Assembly: GCA_023423045.1 (NCBI GenBank)
Contig: JAFAGA010000028.1
Location: 1-64,000, forward strand
From: Bacillota bacterium
Lineage (GTDB): Bacteria; Bacillota; Clostridia; Lachnospirales; Lachnospiraceae
Length of the DNA stretch: 64,000 nucleotides
Direction: 5' to 3'
The notes under the pieces were generated by a model, which was not told where the DNA came from, did not search any database, and was given only the letters and a program-made list of their open reading frames with translations. Positions 7,770 through 17,565 of this stretch are shown piece after piece (positions within the stretch are counted from its first letter, which is position 1; each line of letters starts with the position of its first letter). The position numbers and the translations under genes are program-made.

Positions 7770-8933
7770 ATGAAAATATTTAGATTTAAGACGGTATTGC
7801 AGGCAGTATTAATTTTGGGGATTCTACTATTGGGAACTGCCACGAACAAGAAAATGGCAGAAGCGGCAGAAAGCTATGTTGCTGATCAAGGAGGAGCAAA
7901 GGTAGAGTCGATTATCCCATTTGCAATAACCAGTGGAAAAGAAGAAGATTTAGAGGTTTATTCGGAGTATGATGTATATGTTTCTACCGAGGAAAAGAAA
8001 ATAGTGATTCCGGTGGAAATTCCTTCAAGGGGAATTATGCGTTTTAGCGGGGTAGATACCAATAACTCGAAGGATAGATTATCGATGGCGCTTTATTCCG
8101 ATCAGGAAGGCAAAGAGAGAATTGCTTATTCCAGTCAAAGTGCAAAGCTATCCAAAGGTGGAACCTATTATTTAATTATAGAGATATATAGCCATACCCC
8201 TTCGGTGGATGGATTTGCGCAGATACATGTTCTTTCCAACTTTATAAGCGGAGCAGATACCGGACTTAAGAACAAAACATGGAAGTATACCGGATTTATT
8301 GACTCCAAAATAGCAACTGATTTTGAGATTAAGGTTACAAAGCCAGGAACAATCAAAGTAGAAGCGGACGGAGAGGATGAATATCTTAGCTATAAGGTAT
8401 CTTTATATTCCAGTGATAAAAAGGCCTTAACAGAGGAAACATCTGTTAGAAAAGGAGACTACCGGGTATTTGCAGTTAAAAAAGGAACTTACTATATAAG
8501 AGTTACTACATATTCTGATGTAATAAAAATACGGTATACCGAGAAAGCAATCTCTGAGACAAGCGGAACCTCCAAGGCAAAGGCATCGGCATTAAAGATT
8601 GGTAAAGCGCAGAAAGGTTTAGTATTTTCAGAAGATAAAACGAGTAAAGCGGATTGGTATAAATTCACTCTGACAAAGGCTAGTAAGATTGATATTCAAA
8701 TTGATTATAATGTTCCTTCCGGAAAGATCAAATATGAATTAACCAGCAGCGCGATCAGCGGAAATGTAACAGGAAGCTTATATTCCTATTACGGAGAAAC
8801 AGAGAAAAAAGAAATTCCGTTAAAAACCTGGACTTCAGAGACAATTCCAAAAGGAACCTATTATCTTAAATTTACAAAAGATGATAAAAATACAAATGGA
8901 AACTATTCAGTTAAGATAGTAAATAGAAAATAG
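7770..8933 (+). CDS. Secreted protein with PPC-like beta-sandwich repeats (387 aa)
   Basis: A signal peptide (Lys/Arg start, hydrophobic core AVLILGILLLG, likely cut after AEA near residue 28) leads into three repeating units, each ending in a GTYY-[LI]-x-[VIF] strand: GGTYYLIIEIYS, KGTYYIRVTTYS and KGTYYLKFTKDD. This pattern resembles bacterial pre-peptidase C-terminal (PPC) domains found in exported proteins. No catalytic domain is seen. The start at 7770 follows GGAGGAAACGCAA; an ATG at 7755 overlaps the ribosome site. Lys-rich, AT-rich codon use matches a surface or secreted product. Its place after agrB suggests it is an agr output; that is inference. Confidence 0.75.
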   Translation: MKIFRFKTVLQAVLILGILLLGTATNKKMAEAAESYVADQGGAKVESIIPFAITSGKEEDLEVYSEYDVYVSTEEKKIVIPVEIPSRGIMRFSGVDTNNSKDRLSMALYSDQEGKERIAYSSQSAKLSKGGTYYLIIEIYSHTPSVDGFAQIHVLSNFISGADTGLKNKTWKYTGFIDSKIATDFEIKVTKPGTIKVEADGEDEYLSYKVSLYSSDKKALTEETSVRKGDYRVFAVKKGTYYIRVTTYSDVIKIRYTEKAISETSGTSKAKASALKIGKAQKGLVFSEDKTSKADWYKFTLTKASKIDIQIDYNVPSGKIKYELTSSAISGNVTGSLYSYYGETEKKEIPLKTWTSETIPKGTYYLKFTKDDKNTNGNYSVKIVNRK

Positions 8934-8962
8934 TATATCTATAAATCGATAGATTTCTGTGG

Positions 8963-9002
8963 AAAAGGGGGGCTGTTGCACTAAGTGAGCAGCTCCCCTT
9001 TT
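8963..9002 (+). terminator. Terminator of the secreted-protein gene
   Basis: AAAAGGGG (8963-8970) and the inner GCTG pair with CAGC and CCCCTTTT (8995-9002); the pairing ends in T residues. The rest of the 8934-9216 gap shows a TATAAT at 9135-9140 before the AraC gene but no good -35. Confidence 0.75.
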
Positions 9003-9216
9003 GGATACAAAAAAGTAAATCCCGGACTTTGAGGAATATGGTGTCTATGGTAAAATGTTGGTATGCCAATACAAAGTTATGTAAAACACATTTTATGAAC
9101 AGGTAAGAAGCGTTTTTGTTAATACGCCCTAATGTATAATTGTGAGAATAGCAGAATAATTATGCCTAAGCTCATATTGTATATGGTTAAAGCGTTGGAA
9201 AACAGGGGGGAAGGAT

Positions 9217-10128
9217 ATGAACCATGGTATCGAGGAGATTGTTCCTTATATTCGCGAAGTCGGAATGCAAAAAAGTGATTCATGGAAAATTTATCGGAGA
9301 ATCTATGATCATCAGTTTTTATATTGTTTTTGCGGTATCATACATGTTCAAATTGAAGAGCGCAGTTATGAATTGAAACAAGGGGATCTGGTTATTATTA
9401 AACCGAATGTTCCTCATAAGCTATGGTTAGATGAGACATCCAGGGGAGACCTTTATTGGTTCCATTGTGATTTGTTTCCATACGAGGATAGGGAATGGCA
9501 CTATAAGTTTTATAATACCACTGAAACATACATAACACTATTCGGAAATGAATTACAGTATAAGGAACATATACGAATGGACCCGGTGTTTGAAAATGAT
9601 ATAAGATTTTCGGAATATATGGCGGTGAAGGATCAAGAGACTACGGAGTATCTGTTTCGCAAAATGTATAAAGCCTATACGTATGAAGAGAAAAACTGGC
9701 AGCTCCTTGTTCGCGGATATTGTTATGAGTTACTTTATTTGATTTTTCGTCAGATGGGAGATACAAAGAAGCGAGATCTTTCGAAGGTGTATGAGGTGAA
9801 TAGGATGAAATCGTATATTGCCAAGAATTATTATAAACCTATTTCTGTTCTGGATATTTGTAATGTGACGGGCTTCAATGTGGATTACGCAAGTCGGTTT
9901 TTTTATAAAATGACAGGAAAAAAGTTAAAGGAATATTTGAATGGATATCGTGTGGAACAAGCCAAAAGATTAATGATTGACCGTGATTTGAATTTTGCAG
10001 ATATTGCAGAAATGGTTGGATTTAAAAATGAAAATTATTTAAGTACGGTAATTAAGCGGTATGAAGGTAAAACCCCGGCAAAGCTAAGAGAATCATTGAT
10101 AGAATTGTTGATCCTGGAAGATAAATAA
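9217..10128 (+). CDS. AraC-family transcriptional regulator (303 aa)
   Basis: An N-terminal cupin-like sensing domain (LKQGDLVIIKPNVPHKLWLDE, the typical sugar-binding barrel edge) is followed by a C-terminal double helix-turn-helix (about residues 195-295): ISVLDICNVTGFNVDYASRFFYKMTGKKLKEYL and FADIAEMVGFKNENYLSTVIKRYEGKTPAKLR (read in parts). Such regulators activate neighbouring sugar-uptake genes. The ATG follows GGGGGGAAGG. It stands directly upstream of, and in the same direction as, a CUT1-type ABC transporter, the probable target. The inducer is not predictable. Confidence 0.9.
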   Translation: MNHGIEEIVPYIREVGMQKSDSWKIYRRIYDHQFLYCFCGIIHVQIEERSYELKQGDLVIIKPNVPHKLWLDETSRGDLYWFHCDLFPYEDREWHYKFYNTTETYITLFGNELQYKEHIRMDPVFENDIRFSEYMAVKDQETTEYLFRKMYKAYTYEEKNWQLLVRGYCYELLYLIFRQMGDTKKRDLSKVYEVNRMKSYIAKNYYKPISVLDICNVTGFNVDYASRFFYKMTGKKLKEYLNGYRVEQAKRLMIDRDLNFADIAEMVGFKNENYLSTVIKRYEGKTPAKLRESLIELLILEDK

Positions 10129-10320
10129 GGTAAAGAAGAGGGATCTGCTTAAGGTTGGCATAATGATTTTGATCAAAATAATTAGAAATAAAGTAGCAGA
10201 ATATAATATAAAATAATCAGGAATGAGTAAGCCGGAAAAATAACAGAGAGCCTTAAAAAGAAAAATCTAACAGAAAAACTCTATAAAACATATAAAAAAC
10301 ATATAAATATCAATATGTAA

Positions 10321-10349
10321 AAGTCGGAAAACTATAAGTTTTTCGGCTT
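10321..10349 (+). terminator. Hairpin terminator between araC-like gene and ABC operon
   Basis: AAGTCGGAAAACT pairs with AGTTTTTCGGCTT, ending in TTTT. The preceding 190 nt (10129-10320) are AT-rich with no gene seen. Confidence 0.7.
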
Positions 10350-10356
10350 TTCTGCA

Positions 10357-10385
10357 TTTACAGGATAAAGTCGATTATTTATAAT
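10357..10385 (+). promoter_or_regulatory. Promoter of the sugar ABC operon
   Basis: TTTACA (10357-10362), 17 bp, TATAAT (10380-10385). It leaves a leader of about 115 nt before the first permease gene, where an AraC site would be expected; I could not identify a clear repeat. Confidence 0.6.
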
Positions 10386-10506
10386 GTATGAAAAGGATGA
10401 GAATAAATCAAAGTGATTGGTTAATATGTACATTCTGCGCAGAAAAATAAAATGTATATACAAAACATTTGAGAAGCCCACTTTATACATGGTAGGAGAT
10501 TAATTC

Positions 10507-11442
10507 ATGACAAAAATTAAAAACAATCAAACAATGCGTACTCTTAAAAAACAGTTGCCTCTACATGGTTTTGTTTTAGCAGGGCTGATTTTTTTACTGC
10601 TATTCTCGCTTATCCCTATGGCCGGCGTAATCATTGCATTTGAAGATTATGATATTAAAACAGGATTTGCCGGGATATTTACAAGCCCTTTTGTAGGATT
10701 AAAGCATTTTAAGGCATTTTTGACGGATCGTAAGTTTCCGGTACTAATGCGAAATACATTGTGCATCAGTGTATGGAAACTTATTTTTTCATTTCCGCTT
10801 CCTATTATTTTCGCAATTATGATATCGGAGATGAAAGGAAAAGTTTATAAGAGGTTAGTACAAACGGTAAGTTATTTGCCGCACTTTTTCTCATGGATTA
10901 TTGTATCGGGAATTTTGTTTACATTCTTCTCGGCGAATACAGGTGTGGTTAATGAAATCCTGCTGAAAATCGGAGCTGTGGATAAACCAATTCCTATCTT
11001 AATGGATCCAAAATACTATTATGGTCTGGCAGTATTCAGTGAGATATGGAAAGAGACAGGTTGGGGAGCTATCATTTATTTGGCTGCTATTGCAGGTATC
11101 AGTCCCACTCTATATGAAAGTGCGAAAATTGATGGAGCCGGAAGAATGCAATGTATTCGGCATATTACACTTCCTTCCATCAAAGGAACGGTATCCATTC
11201 TTTTGATTTTAGCAATTGGTGGTTTATTCGGGTCTAACTTCGACCAGGCAATGCTGTTAGGAAATACAATGAACCTTTCACGGTCAGAAATTTTAGAAGT
11301 ATTTATTTATAAGATAGGTTTAGGACAGGGAAGATATTCATTTGCCGCAGCTGCCGGTTTATTCCAGTCGGTGATTTCCTTTCTATTAGTGTTGAGTGCA
11401 AATGCAGTATCCAAGAAAGTATCAGGATCGTCCTTATTCTAA
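10507..11442 (+). CDS. ABC transporter permease, LplB/UgpA type (311 aa)
   Basis: Inner-membrane subunit of a carbohydrate importer (CUT1 family). Six hydrophobic segments are visible, beginning with FVLAGLIFLLLFSLIPMAG, and the cytoplasmic EAA loop reads LYESAKIDGAGRMQCIRHITLPSIK, the contact point for the ATPase. Length and order match LplB/YtcP-type permeases that import oligosaccharides. The start ATG 10507 follows GGAGATTAATTC. It is the first of a permease-permease-binding protein operon. As often for this family, no ATPase is encoded here; a shared MsmX-like ATPase elsewhere would be needed. Confidence 0.92.
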   Translation: MTKIKNNQTMRTLKKQLPLHGFVLAGLIFLLLFSLIPMAGVIIAFEDYDIKTGFAGIFTSPFVGLKHFKAFLTDRKFPVLMRNTLCISVWKLIFSFPLPIIFAIMISEMKGKVYKRLVQTVSYLPHFFSWIIVSGILFTFFSANTGVVNEILLKIGAVDKPIPILMDPKYYYGLAVFSEIWKETGWGAIIYLAAIAGISPTLYESAKIDGAGRMQCIRHITLPSIKGTVSILLILAIGGLFGSNFDQAMLLGNTMNLSRSEILEVFIYKIGLGQGRYSFAAAAGLFQSVISFLLVLSANAVSKKVSGSSLF

Positions 11443-11499
11443 TTCATTAATAAGCTGAGCTTTACTACGCAGATAGAAAACCGGAAAGGGGCAATTGTG

Positions 11500-12405
11500 A
11501 TGAAGTATCAACGAAAAAAAATCAGAAGAACGACAGAAGACAAGGTAATGGACACCGTAATTTTTATCATAATGACATTGATCTTACTTGTAACGTTATA
11601 CCCGTTTTATTATATTATTATAATTTCTTTTAATGATGGCGTGGATGCATTGAACGGAGGCATTTATTTCTGGCCTCGAAAATTTACGTTAGCCAACTAT
11701 CAACAGTTTTTAAGTGATGCAAAATGGTTGCATGCGCTATGGATTTCATTTTTAAAGACGTCGGTAGGAACCACACTTACAATTTTATTCACCTGTATGG
11801 TAGGGTATGGGCTGTCGGCGCCGAATTTAATGTTTCGGAAGTTTTACAATATAGTGTTACTGATCTGTATGTATTTTAGCGGGGGACTCATTCCGTATTA
11901 TTTGATTTTGAATTCTTATGGGCTTTTGAATACGTTCTGGGTTTATGTTATACCGACAATGTTTAGTACATATTACTGCATTTTGGCAATATCGTTCTTT
12001 CGGGAAATACCAATTGAGCTATATGAATCGGCACGATTGGACGGTGCAAGAGAAATGCGCATCTACACAACGATTGTATTGCCTTTGTCTAAGCCGTTAA
12101 TTGCTACCCTGGGATTATTTGCAGCGGTTGGTCAATGGAATGCATGGAGTGATACGGCATTCTTTGCAGCAGGAAAGAAATCACTTCGTACATTAGCATT
12201 CCTGATGAGAGATGTCATTACGAAAAATCAGGTGGATGTTACATCAAAAGCGGCGATGATGCAAGCGTCCCGCTATGGTCAGGTAACCACAACATCCGTT
12301 CAGATGGCTGCAATGATAATTACTATTTTACCGATTGTTTTGGTGTATCCATTTCTTCAGAAACATTTTGTAAAGGGAATTATGTTAGGAGCAGTAAAAG
12401 GTTAA
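11500..12405 (+). CDS. ABC transporter permease, LplC/UgpE type (301 aa)
   Basis: Second membrane subunit of the same importer. Six hydrophobic stretches (VIFIIMTLILLVTLYPFYYI first) and the EAA loop IELYESARLDGAREMRIYTT are present. A GTG at 11497 lies directly before the ATG at 11500; the ATG fits better behind GGAAAGGGG. It follows the first permease by about 57 nt and the binding protein follows by 26 nt, so the three are one operon. The partner order and sizes are those of polysaccharide/oligosaccharide CUT1 systems controlled by AraC-type regulators. Confidence 0.92.
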   Translation: MKYQRKKIRRTTEDKVMDTVIFIIMTLILLVTLYPFYYIIIISFNDGVDALNGGIYFWPRKFTLANYQQFLSDAKWLHALWISFLKTSVGTTLTILFTCMVGYGLSAPNLMFRKFYNIVLLICMYFSGGLIPYYLILNSYGLLNTFWVYVIPTMFSTYYCILAISFFREIPIELYESARLDGAREMRIYTTIVLPLSKPLIATLGLFAAVGQWNAWSDTAFFAAGKKSLRTLAFLMRDVITKNQVDVTSKAAMMQASRYGQVTTTSVQMAAMIITILPIVLVYPFLQKHFVKGIMLGAVKG

Positions 12406-12431
12406 ATAAAAAAGTTGGAGGAGAGGAATTT

Positions 12432-14021
12432 ATGAGAACAATGAAGAAACTGGTTAGTATTTTGTGTATTGGTATACTTGTAATCTCATGTACCGCATGT
12501 GGTAAAAAAACAAACACAGGAAGCGATGCTGTGTTAATGGAGGCCAAGGACAGTGAGAGCCAATTTCCAAACCCGGAAAACAAAGTGACCTTCGATATGT
12601 TTGTTGATTGTACCTGGTTGCCATATGATACAATGGAAGATGGAATTATTGAACAATTATTAGAAGAACAAACCGGAATTAAAATCAATATAGTGAAAGC
12701 CACGGATGCGGAACAGTTGAATTTGTTGATTGCATCGGGTGATTTACCGGACCTGGTTATGGCATCAAGTTCTTCAAAGCTTAACAAATTATCCAGTGAA
12801 GATCGCTGTTGGCCTTTACAGGAACTGATCGATAAATATACTCCGGATTTCAAGATTCCTGAAATTGAACAGAAGTTAAATGCATTGAGTTCAGAAGACG
12901 GCAAGTATTATATGTTAAAAAATGAGTTTAATACAATTGATGAAATTCAGAATGCAAAGAATATAGGTCCGAACTTTGGACAATTAATTATGCGGGAAGA
13001 TATCTACAAGGAATTAGGTTCACCGGCGTTGCAGACAAAAGATGATTTTTTTGCATTGATGGAGATGGTAAAAGAGAAATATCCGGACATGGTACCATTG
13101 ACGATCAATATGAGGCAATTTGGCGGTTTAGCACAGCTGGTAGGCTATGATCCTGTAAAACCGGTGAATGAAAATGGAGATTATGTCAGTGATATCTCCG
13201 ATCCTAAATATCGTGAGTTATGTAAGGTAATCAATGAATTATACCGGAAAGGTTATATTACGGAGGAAAACTTCACATTTACTTCAGATGAGCAGACCTT
13301 CCAAAATATTGGTACCGGAAAAGCATTTATGATAACACATTTTGCAGGAAACGATGAACAGAACTTTACAGCCAGGGTAAAAGAAGAGGTTCCCGGTGCA
13401 AAATATGTTCAAGTACCTCTTATGAAAGATTGGAATTATACGATGCCTGTTTCCGGTTGGTCAGCCATGTTTATTACAAAGAATTGCAAAGATCCGGAAA
13501 CGGCAATCAAGTTCTTGCATTGGGCAAAACAGAAAGACAATTCCATTGCATTAAGTACCGGATATAAAGGAATTGACTGGGATTATGATGAGATAGGAAA
13601 TATCATATTATTAGAGCGTCGTCAGAAGTCAGTGGATGCCGGTACAAAAGATGCAGACTATAAGGGGGATGGATTTGTCTTCTCCGCAGATGACTATATT
13701 ACTATTTCCAATGGATTTTATGCTGTGGCAACACCGGAGACACGTGTCATCTATGATGATGCGGTAAAACGTGCAAATTGGTCCAATGCCTTAGATCTGG
13801 CATATCCAAAGGCAGGTACGGACATTCGTATTAAATTTGATGATATTTCCACCTTATCAAGTGAGTCATTTACAAAAATTTGCACGGCAAAATCAGATGA
13901 AGAATTCAATGCTTTATATGATGATATGGTGAAAGAAGCAGAAAAAATTGGACTTCAGGAAGTTAATGAATATCTGACAACTAATTATAATAAGCTATGT
14001 GAAGACTTGGGCGTTAAATAA
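12432..14021 (+). CDS. Extracellular sugar-binding lipoprotein of the ABC importer (529 aa)
   Basis: A lipoprotein signal (MRTMKKLVSILCIGILVIS followed by a Cys-Thr-Ala-Cys lipobox area at residues 19-22) anchors a large solute-binding domain of family 1. The mature part contains the usual alternating lobes with aromatic residues (VDCTWLPYDTMED, NFGQLIMREDIYKELG, PVSGWSAMFITKNCKDPETAIKFL). The size above 500 aa fits LipO/YtcQ-type binding proteins that take oligosaccharides rather than simple sugars. GGAGGAGAGG provides the ribosome site. The ligand cannot be deduced; no glycoside hydrolase lies beside it. Confidence 0.92.
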   Translation: MRTMKKLVSILCIGILVISCTACGKKTNTGSDAVLMEAKDSESQFPNPENKVTFDMFVDCTWLPYDTMEDGIIEQLLEEQTGIKINIVKATDAEQLNLLIASGDLPDLVMASSSSKLNKLSSEDRCWPLQELIDKYTPDFKIPEIEQKLNALSSEDGKYYMLKNEFNTIDEIQNAKNIGPNFGQLIMREDIYKELGSPALQTKDDFFALMEMVKEKYPDMVPLTINMRQFGGLAQLVGYDPVKPVNENGDYVSDISDPKYRELCKVINELYRKGYITEENFTFTSDEQTFQNIGTGKAFMITHFAGNDEQNFTARVKEEVPGAKYVQVPLMKDWNYTMPVSGWSAMFITKNCKDPETAIKFLHWAKQKDNSIALSTGYKGIDWDYDEIGNIILLERRQKSVDAGTKDADYKGDGFVFSADDYITISNGFYAVATPETRVIYDDAVKRANWSNALDLAYPKAGTDIRIKFDDISTLSSESFTKICTAKSDEEFNALYDDMVKEAEKIGLQEVNEYLTTNYNKLCEDLGVK

Positions 14022-14064
14022 GAAGCTGCGGTTTATCGTATAGAAGGAAGCGAATTTTAATAGT

Positions 14065-14110
14065 GAAGCGGAACAACCTTGCTGCTTATTCAGCTTTGTT
14101 GCTCCGCTTC
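14065..14110 (+). terminator. Terminator of the sugar ABC operon
   Basis: GAAGCGGA-CAAC pairs with GTTG-TCCGCTTC across a loop of about 20 nt; a short pyrimidine run follows. Confidence 0.7.
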
Positions 14111-14208
14111 TTCTTCAATATGGAGAATACTCGGGTCAATACTTGCATGATATGTTTTTCTTATAGGAATATTATCTATAGTATCTTTGTTCGAAAACGT
14201 AAAAATAC

Positions 14209-14237
14209 TTGACATTACCGCATCCCTCACATATGAT
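14209..14237 (+). promoter_or_regulatory. Promoter of the valS T-box transcript
   Basis: TTGACA (14209-14214), 17 bp, TATGAT (14232-14237): a near-consensus sigma-A promoter. The predicted start lies near 14244, giving an unusually long leader of about 550 nt before valS. Confidence 0.75.
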
Positions 14238-14339
14238 AGAACTAATAATTCCTATTGCCGGAACAAAATCATATTCCGATAAACGGGAATTGGGTGGGCA
14301 CCCGCTCACGAGGCACGGCGTAAGAATAACGCCATTGAA

Positions 14340-14692
14340 TAGAACTTATATTGTGAAATGTAAGGATGGAGAGGATTAGATAAGGAAGCTTATCAGAGAG
14401 GACCGCTCACCGGCTGAAAGGTGGTCCAAGGCAAGCTTATTGAAGGTAGCTCCGGAACAGCAGCTCAGAAGCCATTGAATTTAAATGCACAGGATGGGTA
14501 TCACGTGATGCATGCACCGAGAATGTGTTATATGAATCCTGCTCAAGGTGTGTAAGAGTTGCCGGGAAGTCCCGTTATAGACGAATGAGTTGATAATATC
14601 GGCAGGGCAAAGATACAAAACAGAGCCGTAATATCATGAATAAAGGTGGTACCACGGTTCTTCGTCCTTTTTGACGAAGGACCTTTTTTATG
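14340..14692 (+). promoter_or_regulatory. T-box riboswitch controlling valS
   Basis: tRNA-sensing leader. The AGAGAG element of stem I is at about 14394, and a stem I specifier region reads TTGAAGGTAGCTCC, in which GTA (14446-14448) is the likely valine specifier. The antiterminator T-box AAGGTGGTACCACGG starts near 14644. The intrinsic terminator GGTTCTTCGTC / GACGAAGGACC with TTTTTT spans 14656-14689. Uncharged tRNA-Val would stabilise the antiterminator and allow valS transcription. The exact stem I borders and the specifier register are inferred. Confidence 0.92.
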
Positions 14693-14792
14693 TAATTCAA
14701 TAGGGTGGAGCCAAAGCCGCATCTATAAGCCTCTGCCCACTTTCGAAATGACAGTCTAATTTTAAACAATACATCCTGAAAGGAAGATCAAA

Positions 14793-17456
14793 ATGGAAAG
14801 AGAATTAGCAAAAACTTATGACCCAAAAGCCATTGAAGAAAAACTATACCATAATTGGGAAGTGAAGAAATACTTCCATGCCGAGGTTGACAGGAGCAAA
14901 AAGCCCTTCACGATTGTGATCCCCCCGCCGAACATCACAGGACAGCTCCACATGGGGCATGCACTGGACAATACCATGCAGGATATCCTGATTCGTTTTA
15001 AGAGAATGCAGGGCTATAATGCCCTCTGGCAGCCGGGAACCGACCATGCCAGCATTGCTACCGAGGTTAAGATTATCGAGCAGATGCGTAAGGAAGGTAT
15101 TGCCAATAAGGAGGACATCGGAAGGGAAGCCTTCCTGGACAGAGCTTGGGACTGGAAGAGGGAGTACGGCGGCCGTATCATCTCCCAGCTTAAGAAACTA
15201 GGCTCCTCCTGCGACTGGGACAGAGAGCGATTCACCATGGACGAAGGCTGCTCCGACGCCGTAAATGAAGTCTTTGTCAAGCTCTATAACGAGGGAAAGA
15301 TATATAAGGGCTCCAGAATCATCAATTGGTGTCCGGTGTGCCAGACCTCCATCTCCGATGCCGAGGTTGAGCATGAGGAACAGGCAGGCCATTTCTGGCA
15401 CATCAAGTATCCGATTGCCGGCGAGGAGGGCTATGTTGAAATAGCCACGACCAGACCGGAGACGATGCTGGGAGATACTGCGGTAGCCGTTCACCCGGAG
15501 GATGAGAGATACAAGCACCTGATCGGCAAGATGGTTCTTCTTCCTCTGATGAACCGTGAGATACCGGTGGTTGCAGACCACTATGTGGATAAGGAATTCG
15601 GTACAGGTGTTGTTAAGATCACTCCGGCTCATGACCCGAATGATTTTGAGGTAGGAAAGAGGCATAATCTGCCGGAGATCAATGTTATGAATGACGATGC
15701 CACCATTAACTCTAGCGGCGGCAAGTATGTGGGAATGGACCGCTACGAAGCCCGCAAGTTAATTGTAACTGAGCTGAAGGAGTTAGGTCTTCTGGTTAAG
15801 GTGGAAGACCATTCCCATAACGTAGGAACCCATGACCGCTGCAGGACAACTGTGGAGCCTCTCATCAAGCAGCAGTGGTTTGTCAAGATGGATGAGCTGA
15901 TTAGGCCCGCTATTGAAGCGGTTAAGTCCGGTGAGATTAAGTTTGTTCCCGAACGTTTTGATAAGATTTATTTTAACTGGGCGGAGAACATCAGAGACTG
16001 GTGCATCTCCAGACAGCTTTGGTGGGGGCATCGTATTCCGGCTTATTATTGCGATGGCTGCGGCGAGCTGATGGTAGCTAAGGAGGAGCCTTCCAGATGT
16101 CCCAAATGTGGCTCAACCCACTTAAGACAGGATGAGGATACCCTGGATACCTGGTTTAGCTCCGCATTATGGCCCTTCTCTACCCTTGGCTGGCCGGAGA
16201 AGAACGAAGAGCTGGATTACTTCTATCCGACGGATGTATTGGTAACCGGATACGATATTATCTTCTTCTGGGTGCTTCGAATGGTATTCTCAGGCTATGC
16301 CCATATGGGTGAGAAACCTTTTAGCAAGGTATTGATCCACGGTCTGGTCCGGGATTCCCAGGGGCGCAAGATGAGTAAATCTCTGGGCAACGGAATCGAT
16401 CCGCTGGAGGTAATTGATAAATACGGTGCGGATGCCCTTCGTTTCTCCCTGATCACAGGCAATGCACCCGGCAATGATATGCGCTTTTACTGGGAGAGGG
16501 TGGAGGCAAGCCGTAACTTTGCCAACAAGGTATGGAATGCTTCCCGTTTCATCATGATGAACCTGGAGAAGGCAAGAATTGAAGAGGATATGGATGAGAG
16601 CCTATTAACGATTGCGGACCGATGGATTCTCTCCAAGATGAATACTCTGGTTGCAGAGGCAACAGAAGGTCTGGAGAATTATGATCTGGGTATTGCTGCT
16701 CAGAAAATCAATGACTTTATCTGGGAGGAATTCTGTGACTGGTATGTTGAAATGGTAAAACCGAGACTGTACAGCGAGACCGATGAGACCAAGGCTGCGG
16801 CTCTTTGGACCCTGAAGCATGTACTGACTGCTTCCCTCAAGCTGCTGCATCCTTATATGCCGTTTGTAACCGAAGAGATTTTCTGCACCCTTCAAGAGAT
16901 GTCGGGTCAGAAGGAGACAGATTCCATCATGATTTCCAGTTGGCCGGTATATCAGGAGAGATTTAACTATACCAGGGAAACCGAAGCGGTGGAACTAATC
17001 AAAGAAGCGGTGAAGGGAATCCGTAATCTTCGCACGGAGATGAATGTTCCGCCCAGCAGAAAGGCTACGGTAATTGTGGTTTCCGATAGTGAGAAGATTC
17101 GGGCTATCTTCAATGAAAGCAAGGTCTTCTTTGCAACCCTTGGCTATGCCAGCGAGGTTCAGGTTCAGGGCGATAAGACAGGGATTCCGGAGGATGCAGT
17201 ATCCATTGTTATTCCGGGTGCATTGATCTATATTCCGTTTGCCGATCTGGTTGATATTGATAAAGAGATTGAACGCCTGAATAAGGAAAAGGAGCGTCTG
17301 GCCGGGGAGTTAAAGCGTGTTAACGGCATGCTTGCCAATCCGAACTTTGTGAATAAGGCACCGGAAAGCAAGCTGGCTGAGGAACGGGCGAAGCTTGATA
17401 AGTATACCGATATGATGAAGCAGGTAGCAGAACGCCTGGAGTATTTAAGTAAGTAG
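14793..17456 (+). CDS. valS: Valine-tRNA ligase (887 aa)
   Basis: Class I aminoacyl-tRNA synthetase that charges tRNA-Val in the cytoplasm. The HIGH-type motif HMGH is at residues 53-56 (PPPNITGQLHMGHALDN) and KMSKS at 526-530. The editing domain (TTRPETMLGDTAVAVHPEDE) and a zinc-ribbon-like insert with CxxC pairs (CDGCGE, CPKCGS) sit between them. The C-terminal arm (DKEIERLNKEKERLAGELKRV) is the ValRS coiled coil that contacts tRNA. Length is normal. The ATG follows GAAAGGAAG. Expression is set by the T-box leader immediately upstream. Confidence 0.98.
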   Translation: MERELAKTYDPKAIEEKLYHNWEVKKYFHAEVDRSKKPFTIVIPPPNITGQLHMGHALDNTMQDILIRFKRMQGYNALWQPGTDHASIATEVKIIEQMRKEGIANKEDIGREAFLDRAWDWKREYGGRIISQLKKLGSSCDWDRERFTMDEGCSDAVNEVFVKLYNEGKIYKGSRIINWCPVCQTSISDAEVEHEEQAGHFWHIKYPIAGEEGYVEIATTRPETMLGDTAVAVHPEDERYKHLIGKMVLLPLMNREIPVVADHYVDKEFGTGVVKITPAHDPNDFEVGKRHNLPEINVMNDDATINSSGGKYVGMDRYEARKLIVTELKELGLLVKVEDHSHNVGTHDRCRTTVEPLIKQQWFVKMDELIRPAIEAVKSGEIKFVPERFDKIYFNWAENIRDWCISRQLWWGHRIPAYYCDGCGELMVAKEEPSRCPKCGSTHLRQDEDTLDTWFSSALWPFSTLGWPEKNEELDYFYPTDVLVTGYDIIFFWVLRMVFSGYAHMGEKPFSKVLIHGLVRDSQGRKMSKSLGNGIDPLEVIDKYGADALRFSLITGNAPGNDMRFYWERVEASRNFANKVWNASRFIMMNLEKARIEEDMDESLLTIADRWILSKMNTLVAEATEGLENYDLGIAAQKINDFIWEEFCDWYVEMVKPRLYSETDETKAAALWTLKHVLTASLKLLHPYMPFVTEEIFCTLQEMSGQKETDSIMISSWPVYQERFNYTRETEAVELIKEAVKGIRNLRTEMNVPPSRKATVIVVSDSEKIRAIFNESKVFFATLGYASEVQVQGDKTGIPEDAVSIVIPGALIYIPFADLVDIDKEIERLNKEKERLAGELKRVNGMLANPNFVNKAPESKLAEERAKLDKYTDMMKQVAERLEYLSK

Positions 17457-17565
17457 TCAATTAGAAACATGGAGGCATTGTAAAATGTATTTCAAAATGT
17501 GTAATGAGTCGAAATCGCCTTTTTGCATATACTGACATACGTTTTATAATGCCTTTTCTGTTAAG

